From Nemophila menziesii (taxonomy: Eukaryota > Streptophyta > Magnoliopsida > Boraginales > Hydrophyllaceae), in contig JARWIR010000024.1 of assembly GCA_029959085.1 (NCBI GenBank), forward strand, positions 13,628,296-13,692,295: a stretch of 64,000 nt of DNA, in the 5' to 3' direction. A program made the position numbers and the translations under genes. Under the pieces are notes generated by a model, which was not told where the DNA came from, made no database searches, and saw nothing but the letters and a program-made list of their open reading frames with translations. Of this stretch, positions 11,530 to 24,099 are shown one piece after another (the stretch's first letter is position 1; each line of letters starts with the position of its first letter).

Positions 11530-13654
11530 ACTTCCTTTTTTCTCATTCTCTCTGATTTTTTATTTTCTAGAAATGTAAACGATTACATAAATACATATAT
11601 CTCATTAATACATATAGCAACACTCAACCAGTAGCTCAAAAATAAACATCTTACACAATTCCAAACATAAGATCAAAATTATAAATCATTTAAGAACATA
11701 TCTCAATCGCGGTTCAGATATCCTTGCACTAGGTTAAAAGTCTTTTATCATAGCTTAAGATATCTCACATTTTATGTTGAGTTTTTATAGATACAAGACA
11801 TCATTTTTATGGTTTTAAGAGTGTATTGTTGGGAGTTATCCCATAATTTTTTTTTTTTTTGAGATTTTAGCTAATATTTATGATTCATATGTTTTTTGAG
11901 CATTGTGAGGCATTTTCTTTTATGTAGGTTAAACTCATGGAAATACTTGAAATCTGGAGATTAAAGTAAGAGCTAAGGACTCATAAACCCAAGGAAGAAT
12001 ACATAGAAAGACAAACATAGACCACGATTTTACCCAAAAACTCCAAAGGTGTACTATGAAGTAAAGCACAATTTGTCCAAATTTGAAGCTATTCTTTTGA
12101 CGAATTGGAGAATATTAGATGTTGATTCCTTTAGCATTATATATCCCTTGAAGTTTAATCACGTGGATGCAAATGGATCATAATTTTAAGTTCGGATTAG
12201 AAAGTTACAAGTAATATAGTGAAGACTCCACAAGTTGTACAATTTCTTGTGAATTTTCTTGTGGGAAGTAGTTTTATTAATGAGGTAACCCAAGAGAGAA
12301 CAATGAATTTAACCATGTACATTAGATTTTCACCCCATTTCACTAGTTTTTATTATTTTTCAACTTAAGAGAAGACAAGTGGAGAAGCAAACATCATTAT
12401 ATATTCATTATAGTAATTTTCTTAACTTTTATTTCCTTCTTAATTATATTTAATAAATTTAACTATGTTTTACTTTATTTTATTCATGAAATTTCATTGG
12501 TATGGGATGACCCTTTATGAACCTTATAATCATAAATTAGGTTTTTTTTTGAATTTGAGGGTTTTATTTAATTGATGTTTATTTTGTTCATGTTGTTTAT
12601 TATCTTGTATAAATTAAATTTTCTCTATAAAGTAATAGCTGATTAGCCTTAATATGCAATATACGATGCATTCTTTTTGCAAGAGTAATTTTCAAGGGTA
12701 TCTAATAGAACTAAACATTAAACCAAAATGTGAGAACTTCTACTTAAAGTTAATGCGAATTCCATAGACAAATTACTTCAGTCTGGACAATTTCAAATTC
12801 ACTACAACTTTAATCAAAATTAATCTCCTTTCCCAAGGAATGCCCCTCGTGATTTGATAATTTATTTCAAGGTAACCTAAAATAAAAAGTTTTCATAGAG
12901 TATAATATTCCACACCACCTTGGTTTGAAATACGTCAAGGAATAACGGGGATAAACCTAGAACCTCCTAAAATGTAAAAGAACATGATGCTACAAAGTGT
13001 ACACAAATTTCCTTAGGTGATTAGGAGTCTTGTTTGATTAACACATGTCTTAATGCAAGGTAAACCATAAGAAGAGCTTTGTTGAACCACTTCACAACGA
13101 GTTGTGCATATAGTGATGAAATTTGCAAGTTACATTTAGTAGATGGGGATTGAATGTGAGGAAAGAATGAAGATATGTGACCATATTCGTCTCGTAATCA
13201 TTCGAATTAGGTAAATAAGACATATCAATATACAGCTCTGTTTCATATTGTTTAGTAGTATTCATAACATTATGCACCAAGGAGTAATTTATTTGATGGT
13301 TACAATTTTGAAGCATGAATATATTTTAACAAAATATATTATAGAGTTTATAAAACCTTCATTATCATATAGTAATCGCAATTTTTTTCAAATTTCCGAA
13401 AACATCATCCCTAATAACCTCTGCCAAAAGAACATGGAGTTAAAATGTCCCCAAGGAAAGGATTTTCAAATCCAGTTGTATTATACCACAAGAGATTCTT
13501 AAGTATTGGAGAATTATTTGATGGTATTCCCAATCCATCCAAATGAACCTCAAGACCTGCAATACTTTGATAATAATATTGGTCGTGCGAATTATCTATT
13601 CATGATGATTGAAGAGTTCTCAAAGTCAAATTATGTTGAGGATAAAATGAAGAT

Positions 13655-13995
13655 ACTCTGGTAAGGTTGTGTGGTGTGATGGAACTGGGTGGTGTAGTCG
13701 TTGATGTGGTGGAGAAATCTGTGGAAGGTGGTGATGGGGATATAGTGTTGTGATGGAATTGGAATTGATGGTGGTATGAATGATTGTGGAGAAGTGGGTG
13801 GTAACAAAGGATTTGGATGGCAGTGGCGTGGTTTTTATTTTATGTAGGTGTGGGGTAGTTTAGCGATGTATTTATGGTGCAATTGAATTTGGTGGTGACG
13901 ATGGGGTAGAGAAAAAGGAAACTAGAGAGGATCTACTTTGGTTATGATGATGGGAGTGAATGAGATTTGCAGTGGGGTAGAGAAGGATGGGAGAT
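13655..13995 (+). repeat. Degenerate GTGGTG-rich tract
   Basis: Repeated GGTGGTG and GTGATGG words with strong G/T bias on the + strand, without a fixed unit. It resembles a decayed trinucleotide tract, like the denser ones at 25.6-27 kb. Confidence 0.5.
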
Positions 13996-14099
13996 ATAGT
14001 GGTACTATTAGACTCATCCTAAATACTCTCAGTTTATTTGTTTTAGTAGTTAATTAATTGGTTTAATTTCTTGCATTTAGTCTTTAATCTGATAACCAA

Positions 14100-14314
14100 A
14101 CAAATATTCTATTTTTATTTTCAGTATTTTTAGTAATAGAAATTACATCATCTACGCTTCTTAAATACAAGTTTAGATGAACAAACATAGTCCTTGTGGA
14201 AACGATATCTCTTATACAAACTTTATTACTTGCAAATGACCAGTGCATTTTCGGGAGTGATCTCTTGAGGTGTTGATCTGTCAGCTTATTTTTTTCACAC
14301 CCTGGGGGACAACA
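14100..14314 (+). repeat. LTR-like remnant (Gypsy type)
   Basis: CTACGCTTCTTAAATACAAG followed by TCCTTGTGGAAACGATATCT and TTATTACTTGC resembles the 3' part of the Athila-like LTRs here (compare CTACGCTTATTTAATACAAG at 62277). The segment ends in GGGGGACAACA. It is a plus-oriented, diverged fragment; its 5' limit and partner LTR were not found. Confidence 0.4.
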
Positions 14315-16294
14315 ATCACATAAAAACCATTTAGGAGAAACTAGATGCTAACATTATCCCCTAAGAATGATATGAAAATAAGAATAGCAATACTAGTTTA
14401 ACTCTCCTTATAAATGTACATACAAGATGTGTAAAAAAGCACCACATATTGGAGTTTAACTCCCCTCACAACAAGCATAGAATCAAAGCGTATTTTCATG
14501 AAACATTTGAGGTTCTATAAAATTACATTTCTTTGAAAATGTTTTAGTGCAGACATCCAATTTCACTATATTTCTTTGGACAAGTTTTAGTGCACACATT
14601 CTTTTTCACTACATTTTCTTTCCCTTTGTATTCTCAAAAAGATGGGGTACGTAAACTATCAACTACACATAACTCACAAGGTGAGCCAAACTCAAACTTA
14701 ATATAGGAAGTAACTGATGCAACTTGTTCATGTAGAGATTTTAGCAAGTACAAGCATTAAATGGTATCAAATGAAATCCAACTACACATAAATTCTCAAG
14801 ATGAGATGATAATCAAATGTAATAATAGAACAAGAAAATATCATTAGCCTAACTAGAGATGAACTTAAGCATAAAAGAAGGATATAATTTTTCTGAAATT
14901 TTGTGTGAGTAGGAACCTAATAACCTTACTCTTTTTATTCAACAAGATAAACACAAGGGTTAGTGCAAGACAATATATATGTACCAAAAATAAAACACAA
15001 TATCATAGGATAAGATCATAGTAAAAAAGATAGTGAGAGTAGGCTAGAATTATTACAAGCCAAAAATAAAATAGTTAACTCCTATCAAAGGCAAGTGTTT
15101 TAATAGAGTCAAGATATGGTAAAAAGATTGACCTTCATTTTTTAAACAATCCTATCCAACTTGAGCGAGGAGAGACACTTCATTATCGAATTTTGACTAG
15201 AGACCGGAACAAGAGGTCTTGTTGCGAAGATTTTTGATTTTGAGTTCCAACTTCTCAAAGTGTTCATCTACATATTCTTTCAAGTTTTTAAATTGACGTG
15301 AAATGAATGTAGTAAGGGATATTTTGTTAAGAGAGGATATGGAGAACGTGAAGAACTAGTAACAAATTAAGTGCTACAGCTATTACTGGAATCATTTGAG
15401 ATGGATGATGGTAAGATTTTATTATGATCAATGTGAGGAGTGGGAGAAGTTTTTATTCTATTTTGTAAATGGAAATGTGCATTCTCTTGATGGTAACGTA
15501 ATTGATGATACAAGAATTGTGAAATAGTTTAAGAGGAGTATCTTCAAGAGAGATATTATCATCCAAGAAGAGTGCAGTGAGTAAAAGAACAACGGGACAC
15601 TAGAGGTGAAGTTTATAGCATAATTATACATTTTGATTATAATAGCTAGAAGGTTAATTTGTTACATGTGATAGATTAGAAAAATAAAATAAGCTTCATA
15701 TGGAGTGATGGTTGAATCATATCTTTCCTAACAGAAAATGTCGTTTAAGACAAATTTAAGTCTAATTAAATTAGGTATGAAAAAGACGAACTTTCAATGG
15801 ATGGCAGTGATAAACAACCATGTGAGTTCAAATGAAATTTTCAACTAACTAGAGAGTTTCAGAGTCTAAGAAACCCTTTTCATTTGTCCAAAATTCATTG
15901 AACCCTACATTTCTTAGGGAGAGTTCTCCACCCATAATAGGTTGACTAAGATTGAAGGGTTGTCCCTTAAAAAAGGAATCAATGGAGTTTCTATCAAGAT
16001 AATAAGTGGGATAAGAGTAAAAATAATGACAAAGATCGATGTTAAATCAAGAAAATTTAAGATATTTTTACCTCCAATAAATGTCGACTGATCGATTTTT
16101 CTACCTGATTTTGTTTTGAGTGGCTTGATTCCAAGAACAAGACATGGGTCTTTCATATCTTATGAGGGAAAGGGAAGTGTGGAGGATGAGGCATGTTTTT
16201 TGGTGTTGGAAGGATTGTTTATTTGTTTTCTTTTGGACATGGTAGCTTGAGGGAGAGAAAGAGTTAAATTCTATTTAAGTAAGAAAAAGATCCA
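14315..16294. other. Stretch without a recognisable gene
   Basis: AT-rich DNA up to the start of the minus-strand LTR. An 80-codon minus ORF at 15914-16156 has no recognisable motif. Nothing else can be supported. Confidence 0.55.
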
Positions 16295-17739
16295 TGGTGG
16301 GCGGAAGAGTGTGATAAAATAATAGAGAAAATAAGTATGAACAAACACTCTACTACCACGTTACTCACTGCAAGTATCACAGGTCGTATGCAAGTTTTAA
16401 TAATAAGTTAAGATTCGTTCTCAGGGACTTAGTGTGTTATACGAATAGATTAACAAGAAAGTGTAGTAATAAATAGCGCAATGAATTAAAAGATAAGAAA
16501 AGTAAATAATAATGATTGAGTAAATAATGATTAATTAAAATAAAGACAATAAAGTAAAGATGTAAGAATAAGATGAGAGAGATATAGCTTAGGTTTGCTA
16601 GTATGCACTTATACTTCTATTTCTTCTACTAGTTAATAAGGGTGATTAAAGCTCTTAGATAAGTAACCAGGATTCTATATTCCTCCCCCTTCCGATGGAC
16701 TTGGGTGGAGACCTAACAATTACCAGGGGACTTGGGTAAGGGGACCTGCGCAATGATCGGTGGTTAAATCTCAAACCCTAATGACTATCTAGTTAGGCAA
16801 GCCCTTCCGAATCACTACCACACATTAGACATTTATGTGATGGTTTCAATGATTAGACACCCCTTTCGGGTTACCATCTAACTACTACTAAGACAGTCCT
16901 AACGTGATCAAGATTAGAGTTGGAAATAAGTCAAAGCACATAAAACAAATATATGGTTAAGAAGTTAGAATCAATTTAAAAAGGTTTTCTCAAATAGCTT
17001 AGATAGAAGAAAATAGAATTCAAATATTATACATATGCAAAACCAAATCTATGTGAAAATTAATTCATGCTAACAAGGAATAAACTAAAATAAAGATACA
17101 TATTGTCAACTTGATTCTCTTTGAATGACTAAGGATTGAACTAAGGTTTAGAACTAAAGAAGAACGGGCGAGGACATGTTTTCAATGATAAGAGGGTGTA
17201 TTTATAGGCGTTAGGAAGACCCTAGGTCAAAATTGGTGAGTAAAAGGTAAGTAATTTGAGTCCAAGTCTAACTCAAATTCGTTTCTTAAAATATCAGAGA
17301 GGCTAAACACTGCTCACTAATTTGATCATATCTCCTTTGTTATTAGTCCGATTTTCACCTACTTTATATCAAAACGAGTGTAGCGAAATGATCTACGTTT
17401 ACTCTTCGGAATTCTCATCCAAATTACCAGCCGATTTGAAGTTATCTTCACTTTAATGGACGTAGCTGCAGAATTTCAGATTTACTTAGCAACTTTTCTT
17501 TTCCTATTTTGTCTCTGCTTCCTTTTATCTCTTGATTCCTTCCATATATGCTTTCCTTATCTTCTTAGAATTGATTTTGCATCTATTTATATTCCATATA
17601 TCTTTAAAGTTTCACATTAACACGCGAATTAACCCAAATATGCTCTAAAAATAATAAATCATCAAATAAAGACCATAAATTAGAATTTATCAAAATATGA
17701 ATAAAAATCTATAATTAATTAATAAATACATCTAAAATC

Positions 17740-17752
17740 ATGTCTCCAACCT
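17740..17752. repeat. Target-site duplication of the minus-strand LINE (3' side)
   Basis: ATGTCTCCAACCT here is repeated exactly at 23098-23110. It lies in the LTR and directly precedes the poly(T), which is the poly(A) tail of the LINE on the minus strand. Confidence 0.93.
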
Positions 17753-17943
17753 TTTTTTTTTTATCATTAAATCAAACTTTTATTAATATAAGCTCATACA
17801 TCAAGTCACATTACAAACTTTGCTAATAAAAACCAACCTTAACTACTCGGCCTACTTACTATTACAAAGAAAGCCCAATACGATTAAAAAAGAACACATT
17901 AAAACATTACAAAAATACAAGTAGAGAAATAAGGCCCAAATAG

Positions 17944-20900
17944 CTAAATGGACATTATCTTTTCAATAAGGCTTTTTTCTTCTTTACTTTTGTAATTATT
18001 CCTTCCAAATATCACATGGACTAGACTATATATTCTCTTCCAAATTTGATCTTCATTTAAACATTTCTCTCCATGAATTTTCTCGTTTCTTTCCCACCAT
18101 ATGCAGTAAATATATGTGGAAATAAAAGTACCACATATATCAGTTAATTCTATACTTGGTGAATTCTTAACAATACTCACCAAATCCACCAAATCTGCAG
18201 GAATACTATTAATATTGCATAGTAGAAGTACCCGTACTAGAATTCTTTTAGTGAATGAACAAGTGATAAATAGGTGATTAACATCTTCAATACTTGCACT
18301 ACAGAAACAGCATAATGAACTAACCTGTAAACCCCAACTTATTTGCCTGGCTTTAGTTGCTAATATGTCTTGAAAACACAACCAAGCTATAAAGGCGCAC
18401 CTCGGTATACAATTCTTAGTCCATATGACTTTCCACCATTCTACTTCCTCTTTATCTTCCTTAATCTGTGCAAGAGTCTTTTTGAAAGAAAATCGATTTT
18501 TGGAACTCTCTTTCCACTCAATTATATCTTCCCCTTTAGTAAGTTCAATATTACTAATATGAGGAAGTAATTTTCCCACTCTAGGAGGAAGTCTCCATCT
18601 ATTACAACCATAGAAAGCTGCAACTGTCTTATTACAGTTAATATCATCCCTACTTATCTCAGTTTCAAGAATTTCTTGTGGACTCCTACCATTTAGCCAT
18701 TTATCCCATATTAAGAAGGTATTGTTGCCATTTTTAACATTATGCGAGATGAACTGATAAGCTATATGTCTTATTTTCGGCATCTGGTTCCAAATCCAGG
18801 TATGAGCCTGTTTAACATCTAAACTCCATATACACTTACCCTTAATTATATTTTGATGAACCCATAAGCTCCACAAGTTACATTTCTGCGAGTACATTCT
18901 CCAAAAAGTAGCAAGGAGGCAGACCTTATTTATGTCTTCAATATTAGAAATTCCAAGTCCCCCATTTTCGTTGTTAGAGCATATATTTCTCCATGAAACG
19001 TTTGCCCCCATAGCTCCATCAAGATTACCCTTCGATAGAAAACTATCCATTTTTTGATTAAGTTTATATATCACCTGCTTAGGAAGTAAAAAAAACTCTG
19101 CACCAAAATAATATTTTACTGATAAGAACAATTTTAATAAGTTCTACCCTTCCTGCATAGGACAGTAGCTTTGATGTCCATATACTTATACAGCTGCAGA
19201 TATTCTCAACTAATTTATTACCATCAGATACTGAGAGTTTCTTTGAGTTTAGAGGGACCCCTAGGTATCTAACTGGTAGTTTCCCAATTTTGATATTCAA
19301 GAGTTCAGAAATACCTTTCATTATTTGAGAATTGGTGCCTCCAAAGGAGAGTTCACTTTTACTGTAATTGATTTTGAGCCCATAGATTCTTGAAAATAAG
19401 TCTAGAGCCTCCTTTACTACTTTGGCTGATTTGATTTCGGCTTTAAGAAAGATTAGAACATCATCTGCAAAGATGATGTGATTTAGTCTGAGCTCTCTAC
19501 AATTGTGATGAAAGTTAAAGTGTTTCTTGTGCACCATATGTTCAAAAAGCCCAGTGAATACCTCCATACAAATAGCAAACAAGTATGGTGATATGGGGCC
19601 TCCTTGTATGAGACCCCTTTTTCCTTATAAATATCCAGCTAATTCTCCATTTATATTGATTGAATAGGATGGAGAACATACACACATCTTCACCCAATTA
19701 ATAAACTTAATAGGGAAGTTAAAGGCATGTAGAGTGTTGATCAAAAAACTCCAGTTTACACTGTCATATGCCTTTTGTAAATCTAGGTTTATTGTACATT
19801 TTGGTTCAGAAATCTTCTTCTCATACCCCATAACAATATCTTGTGCTACAAGGATGTTATCACTGATTTGTCTTCCACCAATGTATGCAGCTTGATTAAT
19901 TGAGATAATTGAGCCAAGTACTTCTTTTAGTCTATTGCTGATGAGCCCTGAGATTGTTTTATATGTGGTATTCACACATGATATAGGCCTAAATTTCTTT
20001 AAACTTGTAGCATTTTTTCTCCTTAGGAATCAACACCAAATTAGTGGCATTTATCTGAGATAGAATTTTGCCTGATTCAAGACATTGTCTGATGGCTTTG
20101 ATAAAATCCGCTCCAATAACTTCCCATGAAGCTTTATAAAATCCTGAGTTAAGTCCATCAGGCCCTGGACTCTTATTCTCATTAATGGAGAAGAGAGCCT
20201 CTTTGATGTCTTTATCAGAGAAAGGAGCAGTTAAATCAGTTGCTTGTTTATCAGAAATCCCAGCTCCAATAATGCGCTTAATAATAGGAATTGAACAACA
20301 TTCTTCACTAGCATCTTCAGTACCTAATAAATACTTATAAAAAATAATAAATTCTTCTTTGATCTGAGCAGGATCAGTAATGATTTCACCATTATATTTA
20401 GTAAGAGTTGATATGTTGTTTCTAGTAATCCTGCCCTTAATAACTTTATAAAAATATGAAGAGCTACAATACATATCAGTGGTGAATGTAGCTTTGGATT
20501 TTTGTTTCAGTATGTTATATTGAACTATAATTGCCTCTTCAAGATTTCTCTCTAATATTTTTTCTTCACTAAGTGTTTGAGAGTCAAATCTTCCTTCCAT
20601 GATAGACTTTTGAACCAAACTGAGTTGAACTCTTAAGGCTTCTATATTGTCTGAGTTTCTCTTAAAGTATGTATTATTGAATTTCTTTAGTGCACTTTTC
20701 ATGGATTCCTGTTTCATACAAAGTTGAAACATATTATTGCCCTGTATTTCCTCTTTCCAAACATGTTGTATAGTCTCTATATATTTAGGATGTGATGTCC
20801 AAATATTAAAAAACTTAAAAGCAGATGGGCCATGAGATTTGTTTCCACCAATATTGAGAAGTAGAGGGCTATGATCAGATGTAGAAGGAGGCATCACTGT

Positions 20901-21540
20901 GACATTAGATTGAACAGTGTCTAACCATCTTGAGTTGATAAATACCCTATCAATCTTGCTCGCTCGAATTTCAGTAACACTTTTGTTAGTCGATGTGAAG
21001 TATTGTCCAGCATAACTATGCTCAAAAAGAGAAGCATCATCAATACACTCAGCAAAATCTATTGAACCTCTATATAGGGAGTCACAATTATATATGTCTT
21101 GTATATTGAGTATTTCATTAAAATCACCCAAAACACACACTTTATTATAACTATAATTGTTGGACCATTGAATAATATCTTCCCACAACTGTTTCCTTAA
21201 ATCCACATCATTATACGCATACACTACACCAATTAAGTATAACTCCTTATTAGTAAGTGATTTAACTTCTGCAAAGATAACTTGAGATGTAGACTTAATC
21301 ACTTTAACTTCAACTTGAGCTTTGTCCCAAAGTAGCCAAATCCTACCCGAATCATCATGATTGTAGTTATTCACACTCTCAAAATATTGAAAATGAGCTT
21401 TTATTATTGGGAGATAGTTGTTGTACTTTACTTTAGTTTCAAGTATACCAACTATACTCACTTTATTACTAATTAAAAATTCCTTGACATCGAGTTGACG
21501 AAGAACATTATTTAGGCCTCGCACATTCCATGAAGCTAAA
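17944..21540 (-). pseudogene. LINE ORF2: endonuclease, reverse transcriptase, zf-RVT
   Basis: Translation begins near 21540 with W-N-V-R-G-L-N, the usual start of plant LINE endonucleases; no ATG was resolved there. Endonuclease motifs include L-E-T-K-V (~21450), G-D-F-N-E-I and S-D-H-S-P-L. RT motifs include K-S-P-G-P-D-G-L-N, L-V-L-I-P-K, Q-A-A-Y-I-G-G-R-Q-I-S-D-N, L-D-L-Q-K-A-Y-D-S-V, Q-G-G-P-I-S-P-Y-L-F and the catalytic F-A-D-D (about 19460). The end (18200-18450) has the zf-RVT pattern with W, C and H residues. Three lesions break it: a one-base shift in a six-base T run at 20013-20018, a stop near 19625-19630, and a shift near 19120-19131. The frame otherwise stays open for about 1190 codons, the usual length. 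Confidence 0.93.
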
Positions 21541-21546
21541 TTCTTA

Positions 21547-22783
21547 GATTAGGTGGTCTTGTTATCTCCTTACCTTCGCTCTGAGCTATGAAATTAAGCA
21601 CATCATTGTCTAATACTTGCTCACTATTCTGTAGCTCTTTGTATGTATTATTACTCACAATAGAATAGGTTCTCCTATTGGTATTAGGAGAATTATCTTC
21701 TTTCTCTTGTGTATTCTTGTTCTTAACTATTTTCTATTCCTCATTTCCAGTTTCATCAATGACATTAACAGGGGATTTATCTTTGTTAAGCTCCTTAGGA
21801 ACCCATACTTTTTGACTGTTTCTGCATTTATCTTCAGTATGTCCAAACTTATTACACTTAAGACATACAATAGGCTTCCAATCATACTTCACTTCAACAA
21901 CATGAAGTTCATCAGCTCCAACATCAACAAGTACTGTATCAGGTAGATCTTCTTTAGTGTCAACTTCAATACACACTCTGGCATACCCTAGTCTTGTTTT
22001 TTATTCTGTGATAGAATCCATTTGAAGAGGAACACCAATACCACTAGCTACATAACTAAGTCCTCTCTGATTCCACAGATTCATGGGGACATTTATGAGC
22101 CTAGCCCATATAAGAATTTTAGTGACATCTATCTTCTCAAACTGAGTATCAGAAGACCAAGGTCTAAAAAGAAGAGGTTTACCGCTTATATGCCATAATT
22201 GCTCCATAGCTTTACTATAGTATTGATGATTTTCAAATTTAAACACATATACGCCTTTAGCACTCGATTTTACTTCCACTTTCCCTAAATTCTTCAACTA
22301 AACCCTAACGAAGTTGGTAACAGCATAAAACGGTGGAGGATTGTTCGAAAATTGACCAATAAGGCAATTTATCCATAGTTCATCTCCTTCCTCGAACACT
22401 TCCTTCGGAGGTTTAACAATTTTCTGTCCAGTAAGCTTAGTAGGTGAGTGAAACTCGAGTTTAAAAGCTTTATCGACTCCTTTTTTGAACAGATTTGACC
22501 AAATTATCGGTTTATCAGCTTTATCTTTTGGATCTGGAGAAGATGGGCTGACTACAACTTTTGGAGTTGAAATCGGAGTATTAACAGGTGTGATTGGCTC
22601 ATCAGTCTTTGATTGTACTCCATTACCTTTGTTTTCGCCGCCGGCGTTACTAGTTTCTCCTTCCTCACAAACAACGACAGTAGGAGAGAAGATCTCTCTT
22701 GTGATGTTGCTGTAGCGAGTTTTGGGTCTCTGATTAGAACTGCCGGGTTGATTTACTTTGGTTGATTTTAGCATTTTTGTCAT
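21547..22783 (-). pseudogene. LINE ORF1: DUF4283-like Gag with zinc knuckle
   Basis: Starts at an ATG (22783) and stays in one frame to about 21547, with stops at 22298-22300, near 22001 and near 21734. The N-terminus is Ser/Thr/Pro-rich. The middle (22001-22400) resembles the DUF4283 domain of plant LINE Gag proteins (P-x-x-F-Y-A-V near 22350, then L-F-R-P-W and W-A-R-L-I-N-V-P). A CCHC knuckle follows (C-L-K-C-N-K-F-G-H-T-E-D-K-C, about 21835-21875). Such proteins bind the LINE RNA. The three stops make it non-functional, but homology is clear. Confidence 0.88.
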
Positions 22784-23097
22784 TTTGAGAGTAATTAAGA
22801 CTGGGTAGGGTTGAGATGAGTGGTGGCAAAGTTTTTGAGGTGGTGGTCGGTTGAAGGCTAAGATGTGGATGATGAAATGGTATTTTTTTAAAGGTTTGAC
22901 TTGGTGTTAAATCCCAGAAATGGAATATAACACCTAATCAAGAAAGAGAAAAGGCAAAAAGTTTGAAAAAGTTGAAAAAAGTGGTGTAAAAAGTAAACGA
23001 TTATGTGGAATAAACTTAGAATAAAATGAATGGCTTGGGAGCGTTTTTTTGTGTTTGACTCTCATTTGACCTTTTATTTTTATTTTTATTATTCCTT
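22784..23097 (-). other. LINE 5' leader
   Basis: Untranslated leader between the LINE 5' edge and the ORF1 start; plant LINEs carry an internal promoter here. No distinct motif was identified. Confidence 0.6.
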
Positions 23098-23110
23098 ATG
23101 TCTCCAACCT
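23098..23110. repeat. Target-site duplication of the minus-strand LINE (5' side)
   Basis: Exact copy of ATGTCTCCAACCT at 17740-17752. It fixes the LINE 5' end at 23097. Confidence 0.93.
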
Positions 23111-23141
23111 ATATTATTATATCACAAATAGGGAGACATCG

Positions 23142-24099
23142 ATGGACCAAAGGGAAAAACAAACGAAGTAGATATTTGTTTTAAGGGTTTTGAGAGTAAA
23201 GATGGGAATAGAGGAAGTAAGAATAATTGGAATCGACTGGGGTTTGATTAACACATAGCTTATTAAAAACTTTATAATGATTTTAGGAAAAAATGGTATG
23301 CCATGTGACCGGACCGAGAAAGGAAAATGTAAGAAGGCCCTTAAGATAAAAAATATAATATGAATACCAAACTATATATAGAAAAACCAAAGTATCTGCA
23401 TAGCTACTAGTTTAAGCGGCAGCTGCGCAGCTATACTTCAAATCATTTATATATGTTTCTACTTTATCGGATATATCGTTGATGTAAATCTACTTAATAA
23501 TAATATTTTATAACATTTATCTATATTTCAGATAAAAAATAAACTTGATATGTGAACAACAAAAATTGCACTTCCTTTCTAATAATTATAAGGTCAAAGA
23601 TAATATTGTTTTGACCAAAAACAAGATATATATATATATTCAAAAAAGACACGAATAAAATGAAGACTCAGGAATATTAAACAGGAGTAACATTTATTTC
23701 ATTTTTTTCTTTGGTTTTTATATTTGTTAGGAGATGAGAGGTAGATTAAGTAGGTGCAGATTGTATTGTAGGAGAAATAGGAGAATCCTTTATTAGCGGC
23801 AGAGGAATCAGATTCAAATTGAACATTTTGATAGTGAAACTTCTATCACAATATTTAAAGCTTGGACCTGAAGAGCAGATAAATATTTTTTTCTTTTTTG
23901 CTGAATCAATAATCATTTTACTAATTGAGCGACACACTGCAGCAAATCCGTAAATCTACAGTGTGACTTACAAAATGAAGCACCTCACTCCAGGATAATA
24001 TACTAAATTTCCTTGAGACTAAAATTTAGAATACTTAAAAATGGAATTCAAAACATCGACTGATATATATTCATTTTATTTTTGGGGTTAATTTACTAG
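23142..24099. other. Stretch without a recognisable gene
   Basis: AT-rich, with no supported feature. A 63-codon minus ORF at 23746-23937 ends in a Ser/Pro-rich tail but matches no family I know. Confidence 0.55.

Larger units (their letters stand above)
10141..14099. other. Long stretch without a recognisable gene
   Basis: AT-rich and non-coding as far as I can see. Short ORFs here show no family motif and overlap on both strands. It includes the pyrimidine tract at 11424-11529 and a GGTGGTG-rich segment at 13655-13995. A TGTTGGGAGT word at 11827 could be the start of an old LTR ending at 14314, but no duplication supports this. Confidence 0.55.
17753..23097 (-). mobile_element. Nearly full-length LINE (non-LTR retrotransposon)
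   Basis: This 5345-bp element is bounded by a perfect 13-bp duplication and ends in a poly(A) tail (a T run from 17752 on the + strand). From its 5' end it has a ~310-bp leader, ORF1 with a DUF4283-type domain and zinc knuckle, and ORF2 with APE-type endonuclease, reverse transcriptase and zf-RVT region. There is no RNase H domain, unlike the LINE at 45894-62625. Only a handful of stops and shifts break it, so insertion is relatively recent. It landed in a solo LTR about 30 bases from the LTR edge. Confidence 0.93.
16295..23141 (-). repeat. Minus-strand Athila-like LTR, split by a LINE
   Basis: Read on the minus strand, the segment begins GATGTCTCCC-like at 23141 and ends with TTTTATCACACTC...CCCACCA at 16295. 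It matches the LTRs of the Gypsy element at 53250-62454 across the middle (CCCTTACCCAAGTCCCC block, TATAAATACACCC promoter block, ACTTGCAGTGAGT block). Its own length without the LINE (17753-23097) and the duplicated 13 bases is about 1.49 kb, like the 1.57-kb 3' LTR of that element. No internal element sequence adjoins it, so it behaves as a solo LTR. The flanks ATCCA and ATGGA do not form a convincing duplication. Confidence 0.8.

Noticed and set aside
11318..11634. Phe/Leu-rich ORFs
   Set aside because: They are readings of the pyrimidine microsatellite in several frames.
11827..14314. A complete ~2.5-kb LTR from TGTTGGG to ACAACA
   Set aside because: No matching partner LTR or 5-bp duplication was found; only the 3' part resembles an LTR.
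23746..23937. Small secreted-peptide-like ORF
   Set aside because: No signal peptide or known peptide motif, and no supporting gene context.
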